64,000 nucleotides of DNA from Saprospiraceae bacterium (GTDB taxonomy: Bacteria > Bacteroidota > Bacteroidia > Chitinophagales > Saprospiraceae), in assembly GCA_021604865.1 (NCBI GenBank), contig BQJU01000027.1, positions 29,687 to 93,686 on the forward strand. The letters run 5' to 3'. The translations under genes were made by a program, and so were the position numbers. This document shows, one piece after another, positions 43,334 through 52,759 of this stretch (positions are counted from its first letter, which is position 1; each line of letters opens with the position of its first letter). Under the pieces are notes generated by a model. That model was not told the origin of the DNA. It did not search any database and saw nothing but the letters and a program-made list of their open reading frames with translations.

Positions 43334-44209
43334 CTACTTAAGCTTGAACACTCCATTTTCAAGTAGCACGACCTTACCCAGTAGTACCCGGTTGTCACTT
43401 AATGGAATAATCTTGGAAAAATTTTCTCCACGTTCCTTACCCGTTTTGTCCTTGGTGTAGATCAGGCCTTTGACGGTTACCGAACGGTGGTTTTTTTCAC
43501 TTTCCTTGAATTGTGCATAGAGGGTATATTCTCCGGGAATGATGGCATCAAACTGACGGACAGCTTCCTGGTTGGTTCTCAGGTCATTGCCAAACAGGCG
43601 GTTTCTGGATTTGCCACTATCCCAATTACCGATATTTTTGTCTCTTTTCCGCCCCCCGTAGACACAGGTGTTGCCCCGGCATACGTACAGATCAATGTTT
43701 TCTTCCTCAGTAGGCCAGGAGATTTCGAACGATACCTTACAGGGTACCGAAGGCGCATCCCCTTTAAAGGTGTTCGACTCGCCGGTAGTCGTTTTGACCG
43801 GCTCCTGAGGTGTGGTCGGTTTTGTCACCGGTTTCTCCGGCACTTTTTTTGGCTCCACTTTTTTCGGGATTGGCGTTTCCGGTTGTTTTACCTTGACGGG
43901 TTGATCATAGGTCTTTTTCGGTGGTTCGTTTAAAACGATGATCCGTTCGGGCTTTTCGTCGGGTAATTCCTTATAATCTACCAATACGGTGAAAAGGGTA
44001 TCCCCAACATTTTTCTGCCAGAGGCTATCAGGTAAAAAACCAAAGACTTTGTGATTGACCGTATCGAGATACATACCAACCTGTTGAACATCTGAAGCCG
44101 GAGCGCCCCCTTTCGGGGTGATGATGAACAGGAAGATGATTGCTCCCAAGGCACTGGTCAGCAAGTCCAGAAAGGACAAATTGAATATTTCCGCTTTTCT
44201 TCGTGACAT
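43334..44209 (-). CDS. ExbD/MotB-like stator partner with a beta-rich periplasmic domain
   Basis: 291 aa. A single N-terminal transmembrane helix with Asp15 in LSFLDLLTSALGAIIFLFI, the position of the proton-carrying Asp in ExbD, TolR and MotB. A Pro/Lys/Glu-rich linker (about 95-145) can cross the periplasm. The C-terminal domain (CKVSFEISWPTEEENIDLYV, IIPGEYTLYAQF) resembles DUF2135-type beta domains rather than ExbD or OmpA. It overlaps the adjacent gene by a 1-bp spacing and precedes the ExbB-like gene. Confidence 0.75.
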   Translation of the reverse strand: MSRRKAEIFNLSFLDLLTSALGAIIFLFIITPKGGAPASDVQQVGMYLDTVNHKVFGFLPDSLWQKNVGDTLFTVLVDYKELPDEKPERIIVLNEPPKKTYDQPVKVKQPETPIPKKVEPKKVPEKPVTKPTTPQEPVKTTTGESNTFKGDAPSVPCKVSFEISWPTEEENIDLYVCRGNTCVYGGRKRDKNIGNWDSGKSRNRLFGNDLRTNQEAVRQFDAIIPGEYTLYAQFKESEKNHRSVTVKGLIYTKDKTGKERGENFSKIIPLSDNRVLLGKVVLLENGVFKLK

Positions 44210-44210
44210 G

Positions 44211-44498
44211 CTATTTCAGCTTTTGTGAAGTATTTTGAAAAGTGGGAAGTGTGTCATTGAGCTCCGCATTAATTTTTGCCTTCTTTCCCTGTATGGGGAA
44301 ATGACAATGCACACATTTACTTCCTTCACCAGGGGAATGGTTTCCACAATTTTGGCAAGGCTTAGATTTGGGTGTTGACAGAGACTCATCGCTCCTGCTT
44401 TCTCCGATCTGCTCTCGGAAATTGCCCTGCATATTGCAGTGTATACACCTGATGGTATGCTCTTCATTAACCGTAGAACAATTATTACAAATCAGCAT
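44211..44498 (-). CDS. Double zinc-ribbon protein
   Basis: 95 aa. Four CxxC knuckles (CNNC, CIHC, CQNC, CVHC) in two pairs separated by Ser-rich DNA, with no transmembrane segment. It would bind two zinc ions. It sits 1 bp before the ExbD-like gene and 11 bp after the outer-membrane barrel gene, in the middle of the envelope operon. A cytoplasmic zinc ribbon in a stator operon is uncommon and may be regulatory. Confidence 0.75.
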   Translation of the reverse strand: MLICNNCSTVNEEHTIRCIHCNMQGNFREQIGESRSDESLSTPKSKPCQNCGNHSPGEGSKCVHCHFPIQGKKAKINAELNDTLPTFQNTSQKLK

Positions 44499-44509
44499 GA
44501 TTGAATATT

Positions 44510-45256
44510 TTAATACCGGTCACCAAATGTAAAATGACGTTCATAGCCAATAGAAAACATAGTGGAGCGATTCATTTGGTCGCCATGGTAAGTGTCAAAA
44601 AAGCTATTTGCCGTTTTGTAACGCTTATTAAAAGAATCACTCACGCCTGAATCCCAGATCACATTGAAGGTCAGTTTGCTTTCTTCATTGAGGGCATAAA
44701 CAAAACCAGTACTAAGTTGGAATCCAACCTGCATGCCTTTATAATCATCATTTACACCATTGCCAAACTTTACCTTGTAGTTGGTTTCTTCGATCTCCTC
44801 GGATCCAAAATATTCAATGGATTCGTCAATTTTCCCGCCTACGCCAAAGTTGAATGAAGGACCAATGCCAATTGTTAATGCAAAGCGGTCGGTCAAGTAT
44901 TTGCGGTAAGCGAGATGAAGCGGCACGGAAACGTAATGCAGGCGCTCCTTTGCAGAAAAAACGCCGGTTCCAAACTCATCTTCAAAGGTGTCGGTTTCAT
45001 AAACACTGCCCTTTTGCACATATTGCAGGCCACTGCTCAAGACAAAATTCTGGATCTCCAAGCCAAAAATGGCCCCGCCGTTCAATCCAAAAACAGGACT
45101 GGTAGAAGAATATAAATTGGATAAATCGCTGGTGTATTTAAACTTGGATAAGTTTCCGCCACCGGTAGCTCCAATGAAAATTGAGTTTTGCTGGCCAACC
45201 AGGGTCAGACTACTGATTAGAAACATAAATGGTAGTACAAAAATTGACTTTTTCAT
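44510..45256 (-). CDS. Outer-membrane beta-barrel protein (PorT-like)
   Basis: 248 aa with a Sec signal (FLISSLTLVGQQ). Alternating strands: FVLSSGLQYVQKGSVYETD, LHYVSVPLHLAYRKYLTDRF, VGFQLSTGFVYALNEESKLT, ending in FSIGYERHFTFGDRY. This is the small outer-membrane barrel (outer membrane beta-barrel domain) family. It is 41 bp after the basic secreted protein gene and 11 bp before the zinc ribbon gene. Confidence 0.8.
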   Translation of the reverse strand: MKKSIFVLPFMFLISSLTLVGQQNSIFIGATGGGNLSKFKYTSDLSNLYSSTSPVFGLNGGAIFGLEIQNFVLSSGLQYVQKGSVYETDTFEDEFGTGVFSAKERLHYVSVPLHLAYRKYLTDRFALTIGIGPSFNFGVGGKIDESIEYFGSEEIEETNYKVKFGNGVNDDYKGMQVGFQLSTGFVYALNEESKLTFNVIWDSGVSDSFNKRYKTANSFFDTYHGDQMNRSTMFSIGYERHFTFGDRY

Positions 45257-45297
45257 GGTTCTCTTTTTTGTTAACGGTTTAAGGTTTGTTACTTCTC

Positions 45298-45738
45298 TTA
45301 ATGTCGTTGTTTGCCAAAATAAATCGGGCGTACAACCTGTTGCTTTTTGTGCAATCCTTTATGTTTGCCGGGATGCTCACAACCTTTTACCCCGCATTTG
45401 GCTTTGCTGTTTTTGCTTTTGTATTTGAAGGCTTTAGCTTTGGTTTTGGCCCCTTTATTATGACCTCGATAACGGCCATGTTGACCGCCTGAGTTTTGCC
45501 TTGCACCTTGTCTGGCTACACCTGAATTTTCGCGACGGGGCGTATCCCTTTTTGTAGAAGTTGACTTTCCTGGCACTCTTTTTCGACTGGTGGTGGTGCT
45601 GGTTTTGTGTGAGGTGGTTTCTTTTTGTACCTCTGTTTTACCCTTTTCTCCTTTTCTGGAAACCTGGGCATTGAGGGGAATACTAGTCAGCAGGAGGCAT
45701 GACAAACCCATTAACGCAAGAAAGATTAACTTCTTCAT
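45298..45738 (-). CDS. Basic low-complexity secreted protein
   Basis: 146 aa with a Sec signal (LLLTSIPLNAQ). The mature part is rich in Lys, Arg, Ser, Thr, Gly and His. The C-terminal CGVKGCEHPGKHKGLHKK has two Cys and several His and could bind a metal. It is first in the stator operon. Such sequences are usually disordered. No function is known. Confidence 0.65.
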   Translation of the reverse strand: MKKLIFLALMGLSCLLLTSIPLNAQVSRKGEKGKTEVQKETTSHKTSTTTSRKRVPGKSTSTKRDTPRRENSGVARQGARQNSGGQHGRYRGHNKGAKTKAKAFKYKSKNSKAKCGVKGCEHPGKHKGLHKKQQVVRPIYFGKQRH

Positions 45739-46025
45739 TGTCTTTAGTTTTACGTATAAAAAATAGAAAACCTTGCTTCATCTATGGCATACAGACGAAT
45801 GGTTAACGCTATACAAACTTTAAATATGGGGTGAAATATCCGGTTGAGAAGTAAAGCTTTCTTAAACAGTATCTTTTAAAACAATCTACATTTTATCCTT
45901 TAATTGGATTTGCCGGATATGAATATGAATGACAGTACAAATAAAGGAGATATTATCGTTAAGGTCTGTTATGGGGTAGTTACTTTTTTGTTAATCAAAT
46001 TAAAGACAATGAATTCATGAGTATG

Positions 46026-46132
46026 TTTGGAGGCCAACTTTTTGCCTGACATGTTCAAACAAAAGCTTTGGTCAGGATAGGTCCAACCTTTATCAATTGC
46101 TTTTTGCTGTTATCAAACACCACACCAGTCTC
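46026..46132. repeat. Dispersed intergenic repeat, copy 2
   Basis: TTTGGAGGCCAAC at 46026-46038, then a segment (46057-46132) that matches 17380-17455 with divergence. The rest of the 506-bp gap 45739-46244 contains no supportable gene. Confidence 0.6.
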
Positions 46133-46244
46133 TTAGCACTTAGGCAAATAATAATATGCACACAAGAGCGCGCTAATCAGACTACAATTTCTCTTTTAAG
46201 TTGATTGAAGATATTCAATGGAAAATTACGACCTAAATCCTATT

Positions 46245-47003
46245 TCAAATGCCATTATCCTTTGTCACCACAATCGGATAGCCATCTGTAACGATCAATG
46301 TGTGCTCATGCTGGGCTACAAAACTTTTGTCTTTTGTAACAAGGGTCCAGCCATCAGACGCTTCATAGACATTTCTGGCACCAGTAGAAATGAAAGTTTC
46401 CAGAGCAATGACACTGTTTTTCCTAAAACGGGTTCTTAGTAGGCGATCCCGGTAGCAAGGGATTTCTCTTGGTTCCTCATGTAATTTGCGACCAATGCCA
46501 TGGCCACAGATATTTTTGACCACCTTAAATCCCCGGCGTTTGGCTTCGGTCTCTATCAGGCCACCAATATCGGAAATACGCACCCCGCCCTTGATTTTAC
46601 TCATGGCTTTGTACAAGATATCTTTGGAAGCTTGCACCAACGGATTCAATTGACGGTAATCTTTCCCCAGAACAAATGACCCCCCATTGTCACCAAAATA
46701 CCCATTTAGTTCAGCAGAAACATCGATGTTGACCAAGTCACCTTCCTGTAATAGAACCTGCGGGGATGGGATACCGTGACAAACCTCATGATTGAGGCTT
46801 ATACAGGTATAGCCCGGAAATCCATATTCTTTTTTGGGAGCCGGAGTTGCCCCAAAAGCCTTCAGAATATTATAGCCGAACTCATCCAATTCTTTGGTAG
46901 ACATGCCTGGCTCGGCATAGTCGTGCATTTTTTTTAAGGTGATGGCAACCGCTTGTCCAGCTTCCTGGATGCCAATTAAGTCTGCTTGAGTATCTACTGA
47001 CAT
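46245..47003 (-). CDS. map: Type I methionine aminopeptidase
   Basis: 252 aa from the ATG at 47003, which gives the normal length (the open frame extends 15 codons upstream). Metal and catalytic residues: HEVCHGIPSP (His), NIDVSAELNGYFGDNGGSFV (two Asp), CGHGIGRKLHEEP (His), LETFISTG (Glu) and AQHEHTLIV (Glu). Removes the initiator Met. It stands apart from its usual secY/infA neighbourhood. Confidence 0.95.
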   Translation of the reverse strand: MSVDTQADLIGIQEAGQAVAITLKKMHDYAEPGMSTKELDEFGYNILKAFGATPAPKKEYGFPGYTCISLNHEVCHGIPSPQVLLQEGDLVNIDVSAELNGYFGDNGGSFVLGKDYRQLNPLVQASKDILYKAMSKIKGGVRISDIGGLIETEAKRRGFKVVKNICGHGIGRKLHEEPREIPCYRDRLLRTRFRKNSVIALETFISTGARNVYEASDGWTLVTKDKSFVAQHEHTLIVTDGYPIVVTKDNGI

Positions 47004-47064
47004 AAGTGTTTTTTTTACAAAAGTAGCCAACTTGTAATAATTGGTCAATTCTTAAACTCAGATT

Positions 47065-47202
47065 ATGATTCAGATCGTAAAAAAGGCCATTGCCCAGATC
47101 AAAGCCGAGAGGGTGGTACGCAACCTTATGAGTTTCAGTAGTAGAATCATTGATAGTCTCTTCATATTTTTGTCGGATAATATCGAATCTGAGAGAGAAT
47201 AG
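47065..47202 (+). CDS. Possible small protein
   Basis: 45 aa: MIQIVKKAIAQIKAERVVRN then LMSFSSRIIDSLFIFLSDNI. It is basic at the N-terminus and amphipathic throughout. It starts 61 bp from map on the opposite strand and ends 11 bp before the convergent Omp28-like gene. It may be a chance open frame; there is no family evidence. Confidence 0.25.
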   Translation: MIQIVKKAIAQIKAERVVRNLMSFSSRIIDSLFIFLSDNIESERE

Positions 47203-47213
47203 CTCCTTAGCGT

Positions 47214-48218
47214 TTACAGTTTAACCACTTTTCGCACAATTTCCTGTCCTTCCTGAATCAATTTTAAAAAATAAACACCAGCAGCATAGTGGCTCAGGTC
47301 TATTTTTGAAGTGGTGGCTAGGTCAAAATTTCCGATCAGTTTTCCGGTGTTGGTATACATACGTGCCTTTCCGGAAATTGAATTTTGAGATTGGAAATAC
47401 AAAAAATCATGTACCGGATTTGGATAAACATCAAAATCCTGGAATTGCATATCTCCTACAGCAGTTGTAGTGACTGGGGTCGCCGTAGGCCCGGCTGCTG
47501 ACTGTACCACTGCTTTGTTGCCACTTTCCTGCAAAATTACAACCGGAAAAATTCTGGATTCAACCCATTCCGGGTTCAGGGGAATCGTAGCTGTAAACGT
47601 TACACTTTCGCCTACTGAGGCAGGCAAACTGATATCATCTCCACTGATGGCTGTCATTGCTTTACGGAATACATCAAATTGAAGTTCTTCTCCATTCGGG
47701 GCATTATAAAAAATGGTATCTTCAGCCAACGCTACAAAGAGTTTCAGGTCAGTTAAGTTGTGCGCTGCTTCGGTTTTAATGCTCAACGTCACCCGAACAC
47801 TATTGTTCTCTGTCAGGCCTACTTCACTAAAGGTGATAGATGCCGGAGATATCCGATCTTCATAGGGGTCAAAAAGGACGCTATTGCTGTAGTTGTCACC
47901 TGTGGGAATGACCTCTCCCTGGATGACCAGGCGAGGTGTGGAGCCGTATACATTATAGTAATTGGTGCGTCCATCATTTTCCGTAGGATTGTGTTGGTGT
48001 AACAAACAACTGCTGTAAGGAGCACTAGGATGAATAGATAGGTGCAAAATATTGGGATGGTTATTGAGGTTGGTGTAAAAACTCGGATTTCGGCTGGCAC
48101 AAATACTACAACGGGTATTCGTAAAATGTTCGACAACCACCTTTTTGGGTACTTGCGCAGATAGGTCCAGGCTAAAAAAACTAACGATCAGTGATAGCAG
48201 TAAAATTCTTTTATTCAT
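47214..48218 (-). CDS. Omp28-like secreted protein with T9SS type A signal
   Basis: 334 aa with a signal peptide (LLSLIVSFFSLDLSAQ). A thioredoxin-like N-terminal domain (VVVEHFTNTRCSICASRNPS, CxxC) followed by a beta domain, the layout of Omp28-related Bacteroidota proteins. The C-terminus (DFDVYPNPVHDFLYFQSQ ... YAAGVYFLKLIQEGQEIVRK) is a type A T9SS sorting domain. Surface-attached or released; the redox partner is unknown. Confidence 0.88.
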   Translation of the reverse strand: MNKRILLLSLIVSFFSLDLSAQVPKKVVVEHFTNTRCSICASRNPSFYTNLNNHPNILHLSIHPSAPYSSCLLHQHNPTENDGRTNYYNVYGSTPRLVIQGEVIPTGDNYSNSVLFDPYEDRISPASITFSEVGLTENNSVRVTLSIKTEAAHNLTDLKLFVALAEDTIFYNAPNGEELQFDVFRKAMTAISGDDISLPASVGESVTFTATIPLNPEWVESRIFPVVILQESGNKAVVQSAAGPTATPVTTTAVGDMQFQDFDVYPNPVHDFLYFQSQNSISGKARMYTNTGKLIGNFDLATTSKIDLSHYAAGVYFLKLIQEGQEIVRKVVKL

Positions 48219-48430
48219 AAGGTTGATTTATAATGATTTTAAAATGTGTGTCTATAATATACGGTAAAACCAGTGAAAAGGTTTGCTGGTGCAAATGAAA
48301 TAAAAATCCAATCGTAAGTAGTGTCATTTAAACGGCCTTTGGCCTCCAAGCATGCTCTCAATCAACTCTATGCCGTATTATCCATTCTATTTTACTACTT
48401 TAGACCGCTTATACTAAGCGCATAACAACA

Positions 48431-50293
48431 ATGTTAAAACACAGTCTGTTTATCTCCCTTTTATTGCTTCCTTTTTTTTCTGTTGGTCAAACAGATATTT
48501 GCACCGGAAATTTGGGTGAAAATATATTTACCAGTGGAGACTTTGGAACCGGTACTGCCAATGTGTTGCCAGGCAATCCCAGTATTGCCCCCGGTTATAA
48601 TTATACAGCCTTCCCTCCTCCATCTGATGGCGCCTATACGATTACCAATTTTACAGGAGCCTGGCCTGGCCTTTACAATACCTGGCTTAGAATTCCAGAC
48701 AATAGCCCTGACCCTAATGGGTATATGATGGTGGTCAATGCCGATTATACACCCGGGCTTTTTTATGACCAATTGGTGGAAGGACTGTGTGGAAATACCC
48801 AATATGAATTTTCAGCTGATGTCATCAATCTGATAAAAACGCCGGTCACCCAACATATCAAGCCCAACGTCTCCTTTCTGATTGACGGGGTGCAGTTTTT
48901 TACAAGTGGTGAAATTCCACAAAATGAACAATGGCAAACTTACGGCTTCACTTTTTATACGGAACCCGGCCAAACGAGTGTGCAATTGTCTCTGCGCAAT
49001 AATGCTCCGGGAGGAGTGGGTAATGACCTGGCTATTGACAATATTACCTTCCGCCCCTGTGGACCGGAAGCCCTCATTTTACCCACTAATATTGCCAATA
49101 TATGTGAAGATGGAGACCCAATTGACTTGGAAGCCACTGTGGTTGGCAGTCAATACGATGACCCTGCCTTTCAATGGCAAATCAGTACCGATGAAGGCCT
49201 GAATTGGGAAGATATTCCCGGAGCCAATGCGGCGGTATTTACCCATAACAATCTTTCCGGCGGCTATTACTACTATCGCTATTTACTAGCTAATGGTTCG
49301 GCCAATTTGCAAAACTCCCGATGCCGGGTAATTTCCAATGTCAAAGTCGTTTTTGTGGTGCCCAAATTTTATGAATTCAGGGACACCCTTTGTGATGGCC
49401 TGATCTATCAGTTGGGCGATGAGACCTTCACCCAAAGTGGCATTTACCAGGACAGCCTTTTGTCATCATTAGGTTGTGACAGCATTGTGACACTGGACCT
49501 CACTTTTGTAGATGACGGCCTCATTGAGGCGGAAACCAACGTTATGGATTTATCCTGTTTTAATACCCAGGATGGCGCGATAGAGCTTGTAACTGTTTTT
49601 AATGGATTTTCCCCATTGGATATTCACCTGGCCAGCCTGCCCACAGATTCTATGGTGGCATTTTTAAATTTGCCGGCTGGTAATTATCGGCTTTCCATTA
49701 CCGATCGCTACGGTTGTTCCTATCAGGAAATACTGACGGTCAACACGCCACCTCCTTTTGTGGTGGATGTAGGCCCGGATTTGACCGTCTCATTGGGCGA
49801 TTTGGTACAATTACATGCTTTTGTTACTACTCCCTATCAAAGCCTCTCCTGGAATCAGCTCGTTGATCCTCTTTGTGTAAATGATTGTCTGAATCCCTCC
49901 TGGTATCCTATCGAGTCGGACACCTTTAGCTTGACTGCCGTTTTTGGAGATAGTTGTATAACATCCGATACCCTTTTTATTGAAGTGTTGAAAGACCGGC
50001 GCGTCTATTTTCCAAATGCCTTTAGTCCCAATGATGATGGAGTCAATGATCGTTTTATGGTCTATGGACATGTTCCCAATGTACAAGCTGTTAACCGGCT
50101 GACCATTTTCAATCGCTGGGGTGGATTGGTATTTGACGGAACAGACCTGAATCCCAATGACCAGAGTACCGGTTGGGATGGCACCTTTTTAGGTAAACCT
50201 GCAGAGAGGGGCGTGTATGCCTACATGGCAGAAGTGTTGTTCCTAGACGGCCAGGTAGCGCGGTATTCAGGTAGCGTGAGTTTGTTGAAATAA
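48431..50293 (+). CDS. Secreted protein with gliding-motility-type C-terminal (CHU_C / T9SS type B) domain
   Basis: 620 aa with a signal peptide (FISLLLLPFFSVGQT). The N-terminal part is an adhesin-like beta domain (LVEGLCGNTQYEFSADVINL), followed by Ig-like and SprB-like segments (NYRLSITDRYGCSYQEIL). The C-terminal 90 residues (VYFPNAFSPNDDGVNDRFMV, FNRWGGLVF, DGTFLGKPAERGVYAYMAEV) are the CHU_C domain used for type B T9SS export and surface attachment. Probably an adhesin. Confidence 0.92.
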   Translation: MLKHSLFISLLLLPFFSVGQTDICTGNLGENIFTSGDFGTGTANVLPGNPSIAPGYNYTAFPPPSDGAYTITNFTGAWPGLYNTWLRIPDNSPDPNGYMMVVNADYTPGLFYDQLVEGLCGNTQYEFSADVINLIKTPVTQHIKPNVSFLIDGVQFFTSGEIPQNEQWQTYGFTFYTEPGQTSVQLSLRNNAPGGVGNDLAIDNITFRPCGPEALILPTNIANICEDGDPIDLEATVVGSQYDDPAFQWQISTDEGLNWEDIPGANAAVFTHNNLSGGYYYYRYLLANGSANLQNSRCRVISNVKVVFVVPKFYEFRDTLCDGLIYQLGDETFTQSGIYQDSLLSSLGCDSIVTLDLTFVDDGLIEAETNVMDLSCFNTQDGAIELVTVFNGFSPLDIHLASLPTDSMVAFLNLPAGNYRLSITDRYGCSYQEILTVNTPPPFVVDVGPDLTVSLGDLVQLHAFVTTPYQSLSWNQLVDPLCVNDCLNPSWYPIESDTFSLTAVFGDSCITSDTLFIEVLKDRRVYFPNAFSPNDDGVNDRFMVYGHVPNVQAVNRLTIFNRWGGLVFDGTDLNPNDQSTGWDGTFLGKPAERGVYAYMAEVLFLDGQVARYSGSVSLLK

Positions 50294-50376
50294 TAGAGTT
50301 GTTGTGCAGGCATCATGATGAAACTAAACTGCTGACTTTCCATCGCTGATGCCTTCTTTCATTCCTGCGAGGTCAC

Positions 50377-51666
50377 TCAGTCATCAATTGACTGCCCCAC
50401 CAATAGCCGGAATTTCCAGCTGGTTTGATCTCCGGTAGACCCACGTGTTTGTTTCATAATGATGCCGATGATTTGCTCTTCAGGATCGGCAAAATAATGG
50501 GTGTTAAAATAACCACCCCAATCAAAAGTACCCACACTGCCTTTGCCTCCTTGGTTCTGGCCTATTTGATCCAATACACCAAAAGCAAGGCCGTAGTACC
50601 TGCCACCATTACCCCACAGGTCTCCAATTTGGTTACCCATCATGGACTGGACAGTGGTTCTACTCAGGATGCGAATACCGTTTAACTCACCGCCATTGAG
50701 GTACATTTGCAAAAAGGTGGCATAATCTTTAGCCGTACTGGACAGACCTGCCCCTCCGGAGAAAAAGCGCCGAGCACCTTTGATCGGATAATCGGGATCA
50801 TAAAAAGTAACCGGATAACGCTTCCATTTTTCACCTTCTTTTTGCTGCACCGGAACCAGCCTTTTAGCCTTGTCATCAGGCAAATAAAACCAGGTGTCAT
50901 TCATGCCCAACGGGTCAAACAATCGCTTTCTTAAAAACTCGTCAAAAGGCATTCCGGAGATCACTTCAATAAAATAGCCTAGTACATCAAGACCTTCACT
51001 GTAAACATAAGCTTCACCTGGATGATGGTGCAAAGGTAGTTTGGCCAACTTCTTAACACTTTCTTCAATACTGATTTTTTCTGTAGTAAACAGATCCGTA
51101 ATGCCTGCTTTGTAATAGATCATTTTGAATGACTCATCGTGGTCAATAGCTCCATAGCCCAGGCCTGAAGTATGGGTCAGCAAATGCCGGATGGTAATTT
51201 CTTTATTGGCGGGCTCCACACTGTAGCTGGTATCTTTATATTGAAAGGTTTTCAGCACCTGTGGGTTTTTGAACTCGGGAATGTATTTAGAAATGGGATC
51301 ATCCAGTTGAAAACGACCTTCTTCCCATAGCATCATTACTGCGGTAGAGGTAATCGCTTTGGATTGGGAGGCAATGCGGAAAATATCATCTGGCTGCATC
51401 TTGCGCTTTGAGGCATTATCGGCCATTCCGAAAGCCTTGTGGTAAACGATTTTTCCTTTTCGGGCTACCAGGGCTACTATGCCAGGTACTTCATTAGCAG
51501 CTATTGCTTGCTCACACATTTTATCTATTCTGGCCAGCCTTTCGGTTGAAATGCCTACACTTTCTGGGGAGGCTTCCGTTAAAGGTGGAGAGTTCTGTAT
51601 GGATTGAGTTTGTGCATAAATGGCCGACGTAAATACAAGACACAGAAGCAGAAGAAAATTTTTCAT
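50377..51666 (-). CDS. Serine hydrolase (beta-lactamase / class C PBP family)
   Basis: 429 aa from the ATG at 51666, with a signal peptide (LLLCLVFTSAIYAQ). Catalytic Ser-x-x-Lys is in FRIASQSKAITSTAV. The Tyr motif is YVYSEGLDVLG, Tyr-Ser-Glu in place of the more usual Tyr-x-Asn. The C-terminus has a Gly-rich GTFDWGGYFNTHYFADP in place of the third motif. The family includes esterases and D-aminopeptidases; substrate unknown. It is 24 bp from truA on the same strand. Confidence 0.87.
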   Translation of the reverse strand: MKNFLLLLCLVFTSAIYAQTQSIQNSPPLTEASPESVGISTERLARIDKMCEQAIAANEVPGIVALVARKGKIVYHKAFGMADNASKRKMQPDDIFRIASQSKAITSTAVMMLWEEGRFQLDDPISKYIPEFKNPQVLKTFQYKDTSYSVEPANKEITIRHLLTHTSGLGYGAIDHDESFKMIYYKAGITDLFTTEKISIEESVKKLAKLPLHHHPGEAYVYSEGLDVLGYFIEVISGMPFDEFLRKRLFDPLGMNDTWFYLPDDKAKRLVPVQQKEGEKWKRYPVTFYDPDYPIKGARRFFSGGAGLSSTAKDYATFLQMYLNGGELNGIRILSRTTVQSMMGNQIGDLWGNGGRYYGLAFGVLDQIGQNQGGKGSVGTFDWGGYFNTHYFADPEEQIIGIIMKQTRGSTGDQTSWKFRLLVGQSIDD

Positions 51667-51690
51667 AGACAATCTTATGGGTTGTGTTAG

Positions 51691-52488
51691 TTAATCATTA
51701 AAAACCAATTGGGACAATGCTGTCGGCAATTCGAGTTTAGAAGGTATATCCAGAAATGGGTAAGTAACTTTTGCCAGGTAGAGTCCCTGAGGGTAGGCAT
51801 ATAAGGTGAATTTGGGTTGCTCAAGGCCCATTAAATATCGTTCAAAGGTAGGCACTGAAAGCTTACCTTGCCCGACTTCCATCAAGTTACCAACGATCAG
51901 CCGGATCATCCCCCGTAGGAAACGATTGGCGGTGATCTGAAAACACAAATGTTGTGCATCCGTATCGGCAATGAGACTGGCAGAGGTCACTTTACAGATG
52001 GTGTTGTTGTGTTTATCCGGTGTTTTACAAAAAGAGCGAAAATCACTGTAGCGGGGCAATAGGGCTACGGCTTCCTGCATTTGCTGGAGGTTGAGTTCTT
52101 TTACCAGATACAAGGCGCTTAGGTCGGCCAGAAAAGGATCTTTGACCGTATGGATAAAATATTGATAAGTACGGGCTGTAGCATCATATTGCGCATGCGC
52201 CCGATCACCAACAGGAATGATGTCAATTATAGCGATATCTTTTGGCAGGGTTTTGTTTAACACAAAAAGCAGGTCGGGATCCGGGCTTTTATCCATATCC
52301 AGATGAAAAAAATATTGATTGGCATTGACCCCTGCATCGGTTCTGCCACAACCAATACAGCGCACCCTCTTTTTGAGCACTTGCCCGATGTTTTCTTCTA
52401 GTGTTTCCTGAATACTAATAACTCCTGCCTGCCGCTGCCAGCCCCGGTATTGGTTTCCTTTATATCCGATATGAAAAAAATACCTCAC
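51691..52488 (-). CDS. truA: tRNA pseudouridine synthase A
   Basis: 265 aa. The catalytic Asp is in GCGRTDAGVNANQYFFHLDM. Also GNQYRGWQRQ, FCKTPDKHNNTICKV and RFLRGMIRLIVGNLMEVGQG, as in TruA. It forms pseudouridine at positions 38-40 of tRNA anticodon stems. Confidence 0.95.
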   Translation of the reverse strand: MRYFFHIGYKGNQYRGWQRQAGVISIQETLEENIGQVLKKRVRCIGCGRTDAGVNANQYFFHLDMDKSPDPDLLFVLNKTLPKDIAIIDIIPVGDRAHAQYDATARTYQYFIHTVKDPFLADLSALYLVKELNLQQMQEAVALLPRYSDFRSFCKTPDKHNNTICKVTSASLIADTDAQHLCFQITANRFLRGMIRLIVGNLMEVGQGKLSVPTFERYLMGLEQPKFTLYAYPQGLYLAKVTYPFLDIPSKLELPTALSQLVFND

Positions 52489-52759
52489 CCTATTTTTTTG
52501 TTCTTTGAATCTAACTGTGGCAATATATCATCAATTTCCGATAACTCAGATTTTTCTTAGGGGTTTCATCGTCTTTTCTGATTCACTTTTCGGGTTAAAT
52601 TGAGGTGAATATTATCGTATATCTTTCGGATTTTGTTCTCTTAAAGCTTTATCTTTATTCATCCATTGAGAACAAGTGCGAGGGAAGGCTACACAGAAAA
52701 ACAAAACTTCCAACACACTTTTCGGCCCAATTTGTAAAAACTATAGACAACAATTTATC

